From NCBI RefSeq assembly GCF_033958435.1, contig NC_134138.1, forward strand, positions 205,601,298-205,665,297: a stretch of DNA of 64,000 nucleotides, in the 5' to 3' direction. A program made the position numbers and the translations under genes. Below, piece after piece: positions 23,353 through 34,189 of this stretch (positions within the stretch are counted from its first letter, which is position 1; the number at the start of each line of letters is the position of its first letter). Below the pieces are notes generated by a model. It was not told where the DNA came from and made no database searches. It saw only the letters and a program-made list of their open reading frames with translations. This DNA is from Carettochelys insculpta. Lineage: Eukaryota; Chordata; Testudines; Carettochelyidae.

Positions 23353-26288
23353 AAGGCAGGCAAAGGGTGCAGAGGTAACGTGGCTCATCTACCAGTGTCT
23401 CTCTTTACCCCTTCAAGCAGACAGGCTGAGGGAGAGAGGAGAAGACTGACCGCCTTTCACCCATCTGCTCTGCCACCCAGAAGGAAATGACAGAAACACC
23501 TCACCTGTGCCCCAAGATTGGATTAAGCAGCTGTGCATAAGCAGGAAAATGCCTGTTAAAGGGTGGCTAACACAAAGTCCCCAAAATTACTTATTTTGAA
23601 GGCTCTGAGGTGGTTCTCTGCTAACAGGAATGGAAGACTCTTTATGCACCTGGGGTTTCAGAAAGTTGCAGGAGGCCGTTAGGCAGCAGTAGTAAATTCT
23701 TCTGGATAATCCTAATAGCAGAAACACTGTGTTTCCAGCCTGATTCATGGCCGCACTATAGTTTTGATAAATGCCAACATTAGGCCATTAGACCGTTACA
23801 AACAATTTCCTCCTGCCATTTTTAAATGGCACAACGAGACTCTGATATTATATGATGTGGAAAGTGGCAAAGTGGATTTGAATGGAAAGGGAAATGATGG
23901 TCCTGTGTGTAGAGGCTGATGTAGTAGAAGAGATGTATTCCTCAGGGTAACAGAGTTACAGGGAACGATATTGCCAATTATGCTCAGCTCTTTCTTCTAA
24001 ATGTGACCAATATCAAGAGCAGTTATTTAAAGTGCTCCCAATGCAGGGCAGATGGGAAGAAAAAATGTCAATGCAAAGCTGCCTGTGAGACCAACCTATG
24101 TAGTAAGAGGTAGAAATAAAGGACAATGGCCGATAGAGAGAGCCCAGCTGCTAGAGAAGCTGCATTTCAAATGTTAGCATTACATAGGTCTTTCTCTGGA
24201 GATTTCAGGCAGGTGTTTTGCACGTTCAGTCAGCATTTCCATGACTGACAGGGTGGAAGACAAGATATTTAGGGTTATAGCATTACCCCACTGGCAGGAG
24301 TTACAATGGGAAAGTCCAAGAGGAGGGTTGGTTTTCTTTTGTTCCTTTTGAAAATATAGTTTCAAAATAGGTTTTTGTGTCAATGTTTAGCACTGAATGG
24401 TCATAGATAGGATTTTATGAGACAAGTCAGATTTTTCTTGATAGCACTTTCTGGTTTTCTGAACAGTTATAAGAGACTATTTCATTCCTAACGATCTGTT
24501 TTAAACTGCTTTGACAACATGAATTTATTGATATCCTATGGCAAATTACATGAGTCTTGTATTTGCCCTATTTGTATGGCTGAAGGACACCTGAATGCAG
24601 CCCCAGACTATTTTTCACTCTGCTACACTAGTTTTGCCTTGGTGTATCACCACTGATTTCAGTGGTGTTGCACTGATGTTACCTAACGTAGCAGAATAGT
24701 GAATCAGAGCAAACCTTTTTTGTATGCAAATGGTAGAGTCTCAGCAAAGCTAAGACTGGGCTGAGCAAACCAGAAATTCTAGTGAATTTACTGAAGTGCT
24801 GGGAACAGGTAAAAGATGCACTTTATATGAGTGTGTTAATGCTTATCATATATAGTGGATGTTTCACCTGCATCTATATTGAATTATAGGTCTTTTCAAC
24901 AATAACACAAGAACATATAAGCACTAGAGTTTTTGAGAGGTTTGTTAAAATCTAATAAAAAAGGGTCGTTGGGGGGTGAAGTCTCTTGTTTTGTTTTCTT
25001 TTTCAAGGAACAGGTCAGTGTAATTTTTTTCCTTAGTGGAACAAACATCTCCAAAAAATTAAATTCCCATTTGGCTATTTAGTTTTCTTCCTGTCTCCAT
25101 TTCTAGGCACTCCCCACCCCTGTCTCCTTCATGCGGGAGGAGAGAGAGAGAGAGATTATAAAAAGCTCACTTCCTTTCCCTTTTTTATAATCTTTTGTCC
25201 TGCTAGCAAATGTTGGGGATAGGTGGGAAAAATAGCATTTTCTTAGTTTTTACTCTCTGTGTGTGTGTGTGTATGTGTGTGTGTGTGTGTGTACAAAAAG
25301 TGTGAGAGAATAGGATTTTTCTAACTATTCTGAATAAAAAATTTCACAGTATTTTTAAAAATTGGCTTCCACCCAAATTTCATAAAAATTACCAATTTCA
25401 ACAACAGTATTTTCCATGAAAAAAGTCATTATTGTTAAAACTCCTTTTTTCAACTTAATTTTGTTGTTGAATCTTTCTAGTATCTTTGCATTTTGCCCTT
25501 GCCAGAATCCACGGGCTCCCATCCATGTATGAGGTGGGAAGAAGCTGCCATTGTACACCAGAGACACTACATCTGATGACTGTTTTTGTGAAAGGAGAAT
25601 AGATTAATTCTACCAGTTGTGGGCACCAGCTCTGTGAGTGCTCCTGGGCTGGAGCACCCACTGGGAAAAATTAGTGGGTGTAGAGCACCCGCTGGCACCA
25701 AGTTTCCCTACCTGCCCTCCTCCCCCTGGGCCTCTCCTGGGATGGTGGCCTTGTGCTTACCAGCTCTCTCTCCCCTCTCTCCCAGTGCTTCTAGAGCACC
25801 CTGAAGAGTTGATTTGCTGCATTCAGGCTCTGGGAGGAGGGGCAGGAACAGGGTTTGGAGAGGAGATGGAGATGAAAGAGGGGAAGATGCAGAGAGGGTA
25901 GAGCAGGGTGGGCAGAAGGCAGGGCGAGGGCTTATGGAAGGGGAAGACTGAGGAGAGGCTTGGAGGAAGGGGTCGAGCACCCCCCAGCAAAATGAGAAGT
26001 CGGCACCTATTCTACCAACTGGAAACTCAAGTTGCAATTCTGCCATTGGCTTTACAGTGGCCACTTATGATCAGGACCTCAGTTTCACACATCATCTTAA
26101 ACATTTGTAACAGTGTGGATGCTGTCTGCTGAATCACTAGCACCACTCCTTGAAGCAGAAGGGTCCCCATTCTGACTACTTAGCCCAGATCTAATGAATT
26201 TAGGTTTCCTTAAGTGATGGTGTTAACCAGAGTATAAAAACAAAGATGGATGGCCACCTCACAAAGATGGTCGATACAACTTTACATT
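23353..26288. other. Non-coding stretch with microsatellites
   Basis: No gene recognised. It contains a GA run near 25137-25155 and a long GT run (listed separately). The GC-rich block 25620-26000 gives chance open frames on both strands (87 and 118 codons). Confidence 0.5.
25259..25292. repeat. (GT)n microsatellite
   Basis: Seventeen GT-type dinucleotides with one GTAT interruption. Confidence 0.95.
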
Positions 26289-26298
26289 CCAAGCAAAA

Positions 26299-26480
26299 AA
26301 AGACAACAAGAAGTCCCGCGACACCTTGTAGACTAGCAGACATTTTGGAGCATAAGCTTTCATGGGTCTTTGCCCACGAAAGCTTATGCTCCAAAATATC
26401 TGTTAGTCTATAAGGTGCCACAGGACTTTTTGTTGTTTTGAAGGTACAGACTCTCTTGCCTACTTCTCTGATACTTGTCA
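26299..26480. mobile_element. PLE palindrome 1 (family A), 10-bp TSD
   Basis: The left arm (from 'acaacaagaagtcccg') is the reverse complement of the right arm (to 'ggactttttgttgtttt'). The symmetry centre is near 26369, inside 'ctttcatgggtctttg' / 'cccacgaaag', which is stem II of the hammerhead-like core. The right arm continues to the natural unit end 'ctctgatact'; the left arm stops earlier. CCAAGCAAAA occurs directly on both sides (26289-26298 and 26481-26490), so the whole palindrome entered the genome as one insertion. The CUGAUGA box is absent and only the GAAA half is present, in mirror image. Confidence 0.85.
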
Positions 26481-26490
26481 CCAAGCAAAA

Positions 26491-26842
26491 CAAGGTAAGT
26501 TATGGTGAAAAGTAGCCCTCTTAAGCATCTCTGATTTGAGGAATGAAGCAACCTTAAAAGCATGGTTTCATTCAAGAGGCCATGCATTAGTATAAAGAGG
26601 CCATCTGCCTTCAGCCACTTGACTAAATTACGGTTACCATATTTGAATTTTCAAGAAAGAGGACACACCTGAGAGGGACTGTAGCTGTATCAGTATCTAC
26701 CAACTCACGTCATATTAATGTACTATATATACTATAACACATTAATACAAGGTGAATTGGTTGATATTAATACAGACACACTCCCCCTCAAGGTGTCTTC
26801 TTTTGAAAGTTCAGATATGGTAACCCTAAAAAAGAATGGTAG
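26491..26842. other. Non-coding spacer
   Basis: AT-rich sequence between the PLE palindrome and the MITE. The last three bases (TAG, 26840-26842) are the left target duplication of that MITE. Confidence 0.6.
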
Positions 26843-27685
26843 GGCTATGTCTACACTAGGAAATGAAGTCGATTTTATTAAAGTCGACTTCCTACCATGA
26901 GATTTTATAGCGTCTATGGTGTATGTCTGCACATGTTTAGAAAGTCGACATAGTGTGTCCCCATTACCTTTGCTAAGTTCGACTGTCAGCAGTGCATTGT
27001 GGGTACATATCACAGTTCCTGCACTCCCGTTGCATTCTGGGTTTCTGTGCCAGTGTGTTATGGGAAAAAATTTGCTGCAAGTGGTTGTGAGTGTCTGATG
27101 TCATCATCCCAGAGTGCATTGCCCTCATTCTCCACTTCCATTGAAAACAAACTGCCAAATGCATTTTTTGCACCACTTTTCCATAGCCTGTCCTGGCATA
27201 TGCCATTACAAGGCTCGTGGGCCTGTCCTGAGCAATATAAAATGCAGAAATAAAAATCTGAGCTGTTTCAATTTGGAGCTTTTGAAAAGACACTTTTTGG
27301 TATTTTTGAAATGCTTCATTTTGTTAGTGTTATTATGATTCATTTCATTTTGACCTGGCAGCTGCGTGTTGTGAGCAGCAACCAGAGAGCATGAGCTGCT
27401 TCCAACTTCCTGCTCACCTGTAGAGCAGTGGAGGTGAAAGTGATGGTCAGAATGGACGCATTGTGGGACACTTCTAGGGGCCAACAAAATTGAACTGAAC
27501 AATGACATAAGTCAACTTTGTAAATTAGAATTTGGCATGACTCCTCGTGGAAAAAGCTGAAGTAGAAAAGTCCACCTTAGCACCACTTTAAATCAACCTA
27601 ATGATATTTGTAGTGAAGACAGGTACTTTATAAAATCAAACTAACTCCCTGAAAATCAACATTATGCTGTAGTGTAGACATAACC
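26843..27685. mobile_element. Harbinger-like MITE, 843 bp, TSD TAG
   Basis: The ends GGCTATGTCTACACTA and (reverse-complemented) GGTTATGTCTACACTA differ at one base in 16. A 3-bp duplication TAG flanks the element (26840-26842 and 27686-27688). Subterminal sequence has the AAGTCGAC motif repeated ('gaagtcgattttattaaagt', then 'gtcgac'). The interior shows no transposase; the open frames of 80-106 codons on both strands resemble nothing. It belongs to a well-populated turtle MITE class by memory of its termini and interior. Confidence 0.8.
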
Positions 27686-27719
27686 TAGGCCTCATTCACG
27701 GAGACAGATCTTTCCTACA

Positions 27720-27891
27720 AGTATCAGAGGGGTAGCCGTGTTACTCTGTATCCTCAAAAACAACACGAAGTCCTGTGGCACCTTATAAACTAACAAATTT
27801 TTTTGGAGCATAAGCTCTTGTGGGCAAAGACCCGCTTTGTCAGATGCATAGGAGTGGAGATTCCAGAGGTCCTTGTATGACTCTTTCATAT
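27720..27891 (-). mobile_element. PLE terminal-repeat unit, family A, full length
   Basis: The plus strand starts 'agtatcagaggggtagccgt', continues through 'gttactctgtatcctcaaaa', 'gaagtcctgtggcacctt' and 'ggagcataagctcttgtggg' to 'cagatgcatag', and ends near 27891. This is the complete short unit whose halves form the palindromes at 26.3, 42.3 and 59.1 kb. The hammerhead core is damaged (CUGACAA for CUGANGA, and the GAAA box reads CAAGAG). The 8-bp AAGTATCA occurs at both boundaries (27719 and 27892), but it overlaps the unit's own first bases, so it may be target duplication or microhomology. Confidence 0.75.
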
Positions 27892-27899
27892 AAGTATCA

Positions 27900-30800
27900 A
27901 AGCCTCACATATTATTGACCCATTTTTCTGACAGGTTTAGATCTTTTGTTCATGGCGCTTCAGCATGGAACTGTGATCTTTTAATAATTGAGTTCTCCTA
28001 CTTAGAAATGATGCATTTCACTTTATCTCAAGCCGTACCTCTGCACTGCTTGCCCCAATATATTCTCTGCAGCTGAGAAACTTATTTATACTTTTCTTCC
28101 TTGTGACCTAGATGTCTTTGACAACAATCTGCCAGGCTCGGAAGCCTGGCATTTACTTGAATGGGATTAAAATTGCTTTGTGCTATAGCTAAGAAAGAAG
28201 AACCTCTTGAATACAGCCTGCCAGCAAAGAGGAAAATCATTGATGGACTTGGGTTTCTCTCGAACTCATCATTTTAACCCTGAAAAGGAGAGCTGGGTTA
28301 TTTGAGCCCATGCTTTGAAATGCATATTTTTCAAAGAGTTGTGATCTGCTTTGGGCTAATTTTGGTTGTTTGGTTTAGTGTGCAGGTGCTGGGTGGTATT
28401 GGCAGCCTGTGACATACAGGTCTGATTGGTAATCCCTCTCTGGCCTGAAACTCTGTGGCTTTGTGGCAAAGAACATCTGGGAATCACATTGGCGGAAGTG
28501 AGGCTCACTGACTTAACTGAATATCAAAGGGTCTTCCACAGAAACCAAACTGATCAGTGAGCCAGTGTGAGCCTCAGTCATGGTGTTACCAACTCCAAAG
28601 GCGATGATGCTGGGTGAAATCCTGCCCTCAGCCCCCAAAGTGAATGGGCTTTTGCCATTGGCTTTAGCGAGTTGAGTCTCCTCCTTTTGGCAGCTGTTGT
28701 GTCCTATTTCTGAGTTAGCCCCAGAAGTACTGTTTGCTTGTGGAATGGCTGAGAATCATGGCCTCTGACGAGAGACTGTTTATCACTTTGGAGGTACTTG
28801 GGAAGGGAAAATACCCACTTGCTCATATAAACCCTCATGTCATAGGCATTCATTGGGTGTTAGTGTCAGTTAACTGAGCCAGCCCCTGGTTTACCATAAG
28901 ATGAACTTTTATACTTCTCTATGGATAAAAAGGCATTATAAACACACTGCCAGAGCTGCTGAGCACTCAGGGTCCCATTAACTTAAATTGAAATTTTAAA
29001 ATCAGAAGGGGATCAGCTGGCACCCTTGAGCTTCTAGCAGTCCTAATGTCAGAGGATACCATGTATGTATGTCCTGCCGGAGGGATTATAGCATACCCAC
29101 TGTGGACTGAGCTGTGATGAAACTGCTAGAGTGTGCACAAGTTTCAAAGTGATAGCTGCACCTCTGCCCACATGTAATGCTGAAACAGTTCCAAGAAATG
29201 TCAAAAATAGGAGGTACATAATAATTAAGAGAAAAGAAGGCAAAGTGAAATTTAAATGAGCCTCATTAGAGTTTGCCATTTATAAGCAGAGTGACTACAA
29301 TGAGAATAATTAGAGAGCTACAGATTCTTGATTTGAGTTAATATCGGGCTTCACGGCATCCCGTCATTGCCATATCAAGGCGTATATGAAAGAAATGATC
29401 ATTTACATTTCAGTGTGCTGTAATGAATTGGACACAGATGAGGCTTGGATCAGAGGCCTCTTTGCTAAAATAAAAGGCACACGTGCACGCACACGCACGC
29501 ACACACACACACAAAACGTTTCTCCTGTTGACTTGCATAACCATTTCAGGACTTCCAGAGATGATTCATTCTTTGCCAAAAGCTGTATTTTTTACCCTTT
29601 TCTCATTCACTGTTCCTTAAAAAAATCGAATGGAGGTGCAGATCTTAGACATACTCTGTGTGGCCCCCAAGTTGAAAACCGCTCTTCTCTTGTCACAACA
29701 CTTTTGTGGTCCTATTAGACATGATCTGTGGATCACTGAGGGTCCAGAGACCACAGATTGAAAACTACTGGCCTAAGGTATTGTCTTTTGACTTATGGCT
29801 GACCAGCTCTTTGGGGTGAGAGAAAGAGTTTTACAGATGACACTATCAATAGTTTTGAGATCAATAAAGAGGATCTTCTGATATTATGGGTAATTTATAT
29901 GTCAGGGCTAAAATTAATTTGCAGTGATTAAACAGTTAGTCTACTGTCATCAGTCATAGTTAAGAGGGTAACACGGGGAGGTGGGAGAGGTATTGTACAT
30001 CATGTTATCTCCAGAGACCAAATGATTCAGCTCCACTCTGTGCTCTGCAGGTCTGAGAAAATCACAACATTATAAAAAAAATACAATTCAATTCAGGCAC
30101 GAATGCCATGAAATAGAAGAAATGATATAATTGAAGAGTCATATGTGTGCATACCACTTTTCCACTTTCTCTATAGGGAAGCATTTTATGTCCATTAGAG
30201 GCAGTTTGATCACCTCCATATGGACTGTTGAAAATGTCACGGTCTGTAATTTACCTTACTGGGAAATGCAAGATTTTTTTTTATTTATTTTTCTTCTCTC
30301 TTGTAGATCCTTCTATCACTTGCCATCGTCCTCAGCCATTTCTAGAAACTGCAATATTAGGAATGGCAGAAACATGCAAAAATGAATCAGAGGAAAGCAT
30401 GACAGCTCAGAAATAACAGCCTGTTCTGTAGGTGGGATCTGGTGTAAAATGGAACATGAAATAGAGCAGGAACTTTTCAGGAAAATGAATGAAAAGCAGA
30501 CAGCAGAAATCTAAGGGCATGGAGCTAAGAATGCCAGAGTGAGCTTTAACTCAGCAAAATCAATGTAATTATGTGACCGCAGTACAAACAGCTAAAATGC
30601 TGGTTTTATTCATAAATATCTGGCCAAATTTACACCTGCATGGCGAGTTATAGTTAATCCATGCATATTCAGCACAGTACTTTCTGTGCCTATTTTAACG
30701 TATGATAAAGTGATCACATTTAGCATTCACTTTCCACTCCAGCCCACCCTGCTCAGTGCAAACCTTTCTGCAGCCCACCAGCCAACCTCCCATGACTACC

Positions 30801-32006
30801 AAACTCATTCATTTATCTCAACATACCTTCAATAGTAAATTAGTCATATTAGGCTACTGGAGTACAAATGTGTAAATATGCAACTACAGGTTGAACCTCT
30901 CTCAAGGCCAGCACCCTCGGGACCTGACCAGTGCGGGACGAGAGAATTTGCTGGACCACAGGAGGTCAATATTGCCTTTATTTATGGTTGGGTGGGAAAT
31001 CTTTTTTGGGTAGCGGGCCACTGACCCACAGAAAAATCAGTCAGGAGCCACACAAAACTGAGGAAAAAAAATTCTCGCTGATGTGGCTCGTGACTGAAAC
31101 ACCTCAGTCCCCTCATGCTGCAGCCCCTTGGGGGGATGAAGGTGTGTGTGGGAGTCTGGACTGGAGGTGAGGTGCAGGAGGGAAAAGGAGGGGTCAGGGT
31201 GCAAAGTGTGCCGTGAAATTTCAAGTTCCCCTTGCTGTGGCTTTTTGCAGAGCCGCTTTGGTGGGGAAGCTGGGGGGTGGGAATTGATGATCCTACAACA
31301 ACTGGGGCTTAAGCAGCAAAATCTCCTGAGTCCCAGCTGGTGGAGAGTTCATCAGGCCCCCCACCTGCCAAAGGTGTCTATTTGCAGAGTCACCATGAGG
31401 GTAAATGCCAACCCTGAAGGACTCAGTTCACGCCAAATGCTGCTTTCCGACTCGAATGAACTGGTAGGGAGCCCGTCCCTCTAGGGAGGCCCAGAGCCTG
31501 TTGGAGCTGGGACACAGTTTAAATGCCGCATCCCGGCTCCAACGGGCCGGCGGGAAGGGGAGCCTGATTTGTGACATCCCCAGCATGGCACTGAGCAGAT
31601 TTTGAAAATGAATCTGTGCTTGCTCTCTAAAATGTTATATTCTGTGCTGGATTTGAAACGTTTGAGCCTCGTCTAGCTTGTTGCATGCACTACTTTGTTG
31701 CAAAGCTCTCTAGTAAAACTGTAACCCTAGTAAATGTGATGTTTATGAGCAATCCATTCAGCTGAAAAAGGGGGTGTGCCGTGGAATTTTGTCTCATTGA
31801 AGTGTGCCGTGTGACTGAAAAGGTTGCGAACCACTGGCCTAGACACATGTGCCTCAACTTCATGAAGCATTTGACAGGTCAGAGGCTCATGTCCCCTTTG
31901 CCACGTGATTTAAGCAATAAAAAGGTAATAACAATGTAACTGTCTTCACAACATTTCCTAAAACCTACTTCTTTCCACCTGAACCATTCAGCCTATTCTA
32001 TGCCAC
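27900..32006. other. Non-coding stretch; repeat-like tail at 30.9-31.9 kb
   Basis: No gene recognised between 27900 and 30880. From 30885 ('aggttgaacctctctcaagg') to about 31850 ('gttgcgaaccactgg') the sequence resembles scattered turtle repeats I cannot name, with two similar blocks 'gtgccgtgaaatttc' and 'gtgccgtggaattttg' about 560 bp apart. At 30272-30306 a pyrimidine tract ends in TTGTAG, a strong-looking splice acceptor by sequence alone, but no recognisable exon follows. Confidence 0.45.
29478..29514. repeat. (CA)n microsatellite
   Basis: An interrupted CA/CG run that reads CACGCACACG and then pure CA. Confidence 0.9.
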
Positions 32007-32167
32007 AATGGGTGCATCTACACTAGCCGGCTACTTCGAAGTAGCCGGCACAACGTCGAAATAGCACACGTCGTGTCTACACGCGCTGTGTGCTATTTTG
32101 ACGTTGAAATCAACGTTAGACGGCGAGATGTGAAAAATCGCTATTCCTATCCGAAGAAGGGAATAGT

Positions 32168-32200
32168 GCCCTACTTCAACGTTGAACGTCGAAGTAGGGC
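32168..32200. repeat. 33-bp subterminal near-palindrome (Harbinger 1)
   Basis: Arms GCCCTACTTC and GAAGTAGGGC are perfect, and the inner part pairs except for one A opposite C, which looks like CpG decay. It is shared with the copies at 10469, 47272 and 61415. Confidence 0.85.
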
Positions 32201-32505
32201 GTGTGTAGACGATCTGCGTCCCGCTACTTCAAAATAGCGAGGTCCGCCGTGGCGGCCATCAGCTGTTAGGCAGAGACGTGCTGCCCAGCCCCTGGGGGGC
32301 TCTATGATCTCTGCGCCCAGAAGTTCTTGAAGCTGCACAGACCCGGAAACCCCGTAGCAGGAAGCTGACACCGTGCAGGCAGCAGCCATGCCACGAGGTG
32401 CTCCTGCAAGCCTCAGAGGGAGACCATGGCAGCCAGCCAGCCCCCCGAGTGCCCCCAGAACTCCCCCCTGGGCCATCCCAGAGCTCCCAGGCCTCCAGCC
32501 AGTGA

Positions 32506-33636
32506 AGCAGGAAGCGGGGCCCCTCCTGGACCGACTCTGAGCTTTGTGCTCTGCTGGGGCTCTGGGGTGAGGAGGAGGTGCTCCACGTAATGGGGAGCAA
32601 GCGGCAGAATGTGGAGGTGTTCGCCCGGCTGGCCGAGGGCCTGGCTGCCTGGGGTCACCCTGCCCGCACTCCTGACCATGTCAGGAGTAAGGTCAAGGAG
32701 TTGCGGCAGGGTTACGCCCAGGTCTGGGACTCGGCCAGCCAATTTGGGACTGCCCCCTATTACCGGGAGCTCAGGGCTATCATGGGCCCCCGGGACACCC
32801 CCCCCCCGCACCCTTCACACCATGGCTGACGAGCCCCAGCAGGCCTCAGAGCCAGGGTCGGGTCTGGAGTCCAGCCCTGTGCCCCCAGGGCCAGAGCCAG
32901 GACCCTCTACCCTGGCCACGGAGTGGTCCAGTGAGGAGGGGGAGCTCATGCTGGACATCCCATCCTGCAGCTCCAGCTGGGCATCTGCCAGACGGGCCTC
33001 CCCTGACCATGGCAGTGGTACGTACCCCACAGGGCACAGACCCCCCCAGAGCAGGGGGCGGGGGCACCACTTGACCGGAGGCCCCCCACATCCCCAGAAG
33101 ACCCCAGTGCCCATCAGCACCTCCACCCATGGACAGTGCCGTGCCCCACCCCTGGTGGGAGATGGGAGGGGCAGACCACTGGAAGGGGCCACCCACAGGG
33201 TCACTGCACACACCAATGTGGGGGGGACCAGATGCCCTTGGGGAGGATGGGGGCGGGGTAGGCCATGGGTCAGGGCTGGGTACACATGGCCTCCCTTCCC
33301 CCCCTATTTCTGCAGCTGCACCATCTGTGGTCCCAGACAGCCCCCCCAGACCACCACCACCCAGGGTCACCGTCTGCACCGGGATGGGCCCCCCCCCGGC
33401 GCCGGGACCAGAGGTAGACCACGCACCACCCTGAGGTGGCTGCTGCCCTCTGGCGCTAGGCGGACATCATGGAGCGGAGACTCCACTTCGAAGAGTGGGA
33501 GGCTGCCTGGCACCAGGAGGTCTGGTGGGATTTGATGGCCACCTTTACCTGGGTGGCCACCACATTCGAGGAGCTGGTGGCCCAGCTGCCCCCCCCACAA
33601 TGTCCTCTGTGCTGCCCTCCCTGCCACCCCACCTGA
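32506..33636 (+). pseudogene. Harbinger Myb/SANT-like DNA-binding protein
   Basis: In Harbinger transposons this second protein binds the termini and brings the transposase to the nucleus and the DNA. The trihelix/Myb-like domain lies at 32521-32790: PSWTDSELCALLGLWGEEEV, then MGSKRQN, then HPARTPDHVRSKVKELRQGY. A Pro/Ser/Glu-rich linker follows, beginning MADEPQQASEPGSG at 32822 in another frame. A likely intron runs from GTACGT at 33018 to TTTCTGCAG at 33315. A C-terminal helical, Trp/Glu-rich segment starts at MERRLHFEEWEAAWHQEVWW (33469) and stops at 33634-33636. Damage: an in-frame stop at 32503 after a 1-bp insertion just upstream of the domain, and a frameshift near 32810. The N-terminus is uncertain. 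The homologue at 47.4 kb supports the structure. Confidence 0.8.
33018..33315 (+). other. Predicted intron in Myb-like gene
   Basis: Donor GTACGT and an acceptor with a good pyrimidine tract ending TTTCTGCAG bracket 298 bp. The Harbinger 2 copy has a donor (AAGTATGT) and acceptor (TTCCACAG) at equivalent places (48193-48541), followed by the same CTGCACCATC. Conservation of both sites is the evidence; no transcript was available. Confidence 0.6.
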
Positions 33637-33895
33637 TGTCCCCCCTGCCACCCTGCCTGATATCCTGCCTGCCACCCCACCCACCAGCTCCGCAGAGTAG
33701 GAGCCCACTGGGGCCAATGACCAGGCCGAGGACCCGCCTCGGCCATACCTCCCCATCCTCCCGGCCCCCAGCCAGCCTCACCTGGGACCCTGGCTGAGGG
33801 GAGGACCGGCCATCTGAACATGGCAGGGGTCGCGCCCTTCCACCCCTGCCCCAGAATGATGGGCCGATGTCTGGCCTGCCCACACCCCGCCCCGC

Positions 33896-34005
33896 CCCCC
33901 CGTGTATATAGTTGTCCCCGCCCTGTATATAGTTATTTATAGTTGACCCCCCCGTATATAGTTTATTATAGTTGTCCCCACCTGTACATAGTTATTTTCC
34001 ATGAT
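33896..34005. repeat. Imperfect tandem TATATAGTT repeats
   Basis: Four to five imperfect units of about 25 bp, each with a C-rich part followed by GTATATAGTT or TTATAGTT, sit between the convergent genes. Harbinger 2 has a shorter, more decayed equivalent near 50185-50300. Confidence 0.7.
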
Positions 34006-34070
34006 GCTGTTTGTATTAGTTTTATATGCACAATAGAGGTGAAGTTTTTGGTTATTTAAATAATGACAGT

Positions 34071-34076
34071 TTTATT
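34071..34076 (-). terminator. AATAAA poly(A) signal for transposase 1
   Basis: AATAAA on the minus strand, about 115 bp beyond the transposase stop. The Harbinger 2 copy has the same signal at nearly the same distance. Confidence 0.6.
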
Positions 34077-34189
34077 TTTCAAAACCCCATGTCCTGTGTG
34101 CTTTTGGTGAGGGCAGGGTGTGGGTGCTACGGCAGTGTGCAGGGGACCCAGCAGGGACGGCCTGGGTGGCGCTCACTAGGCCCCCCTGG

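Noticed and set aside
25708..26064. 118-codon minus-strand open frame
   Set aside because: Ser/Pro/Leu-rich translation from a GA/CT-rich block; no domain and no splice context.
27719..27899. AAGTATCA repeat as a firm target-site duplication of the 27.7-kb PLE unit
   Set aside because: Other copies begin with AGTATCAGAG themselves, so most of the 8-mer can be element sequence; it may be microhomology at integration.
32815..33535. Long overlapping open frames of 130-308 codons on both strands in Harbinger 1
   Set aside because: Mostly shadows of the Myb-like gene and its C-rich intron. Only the Myb domain, linker and C-terminal helix match the sister copy.
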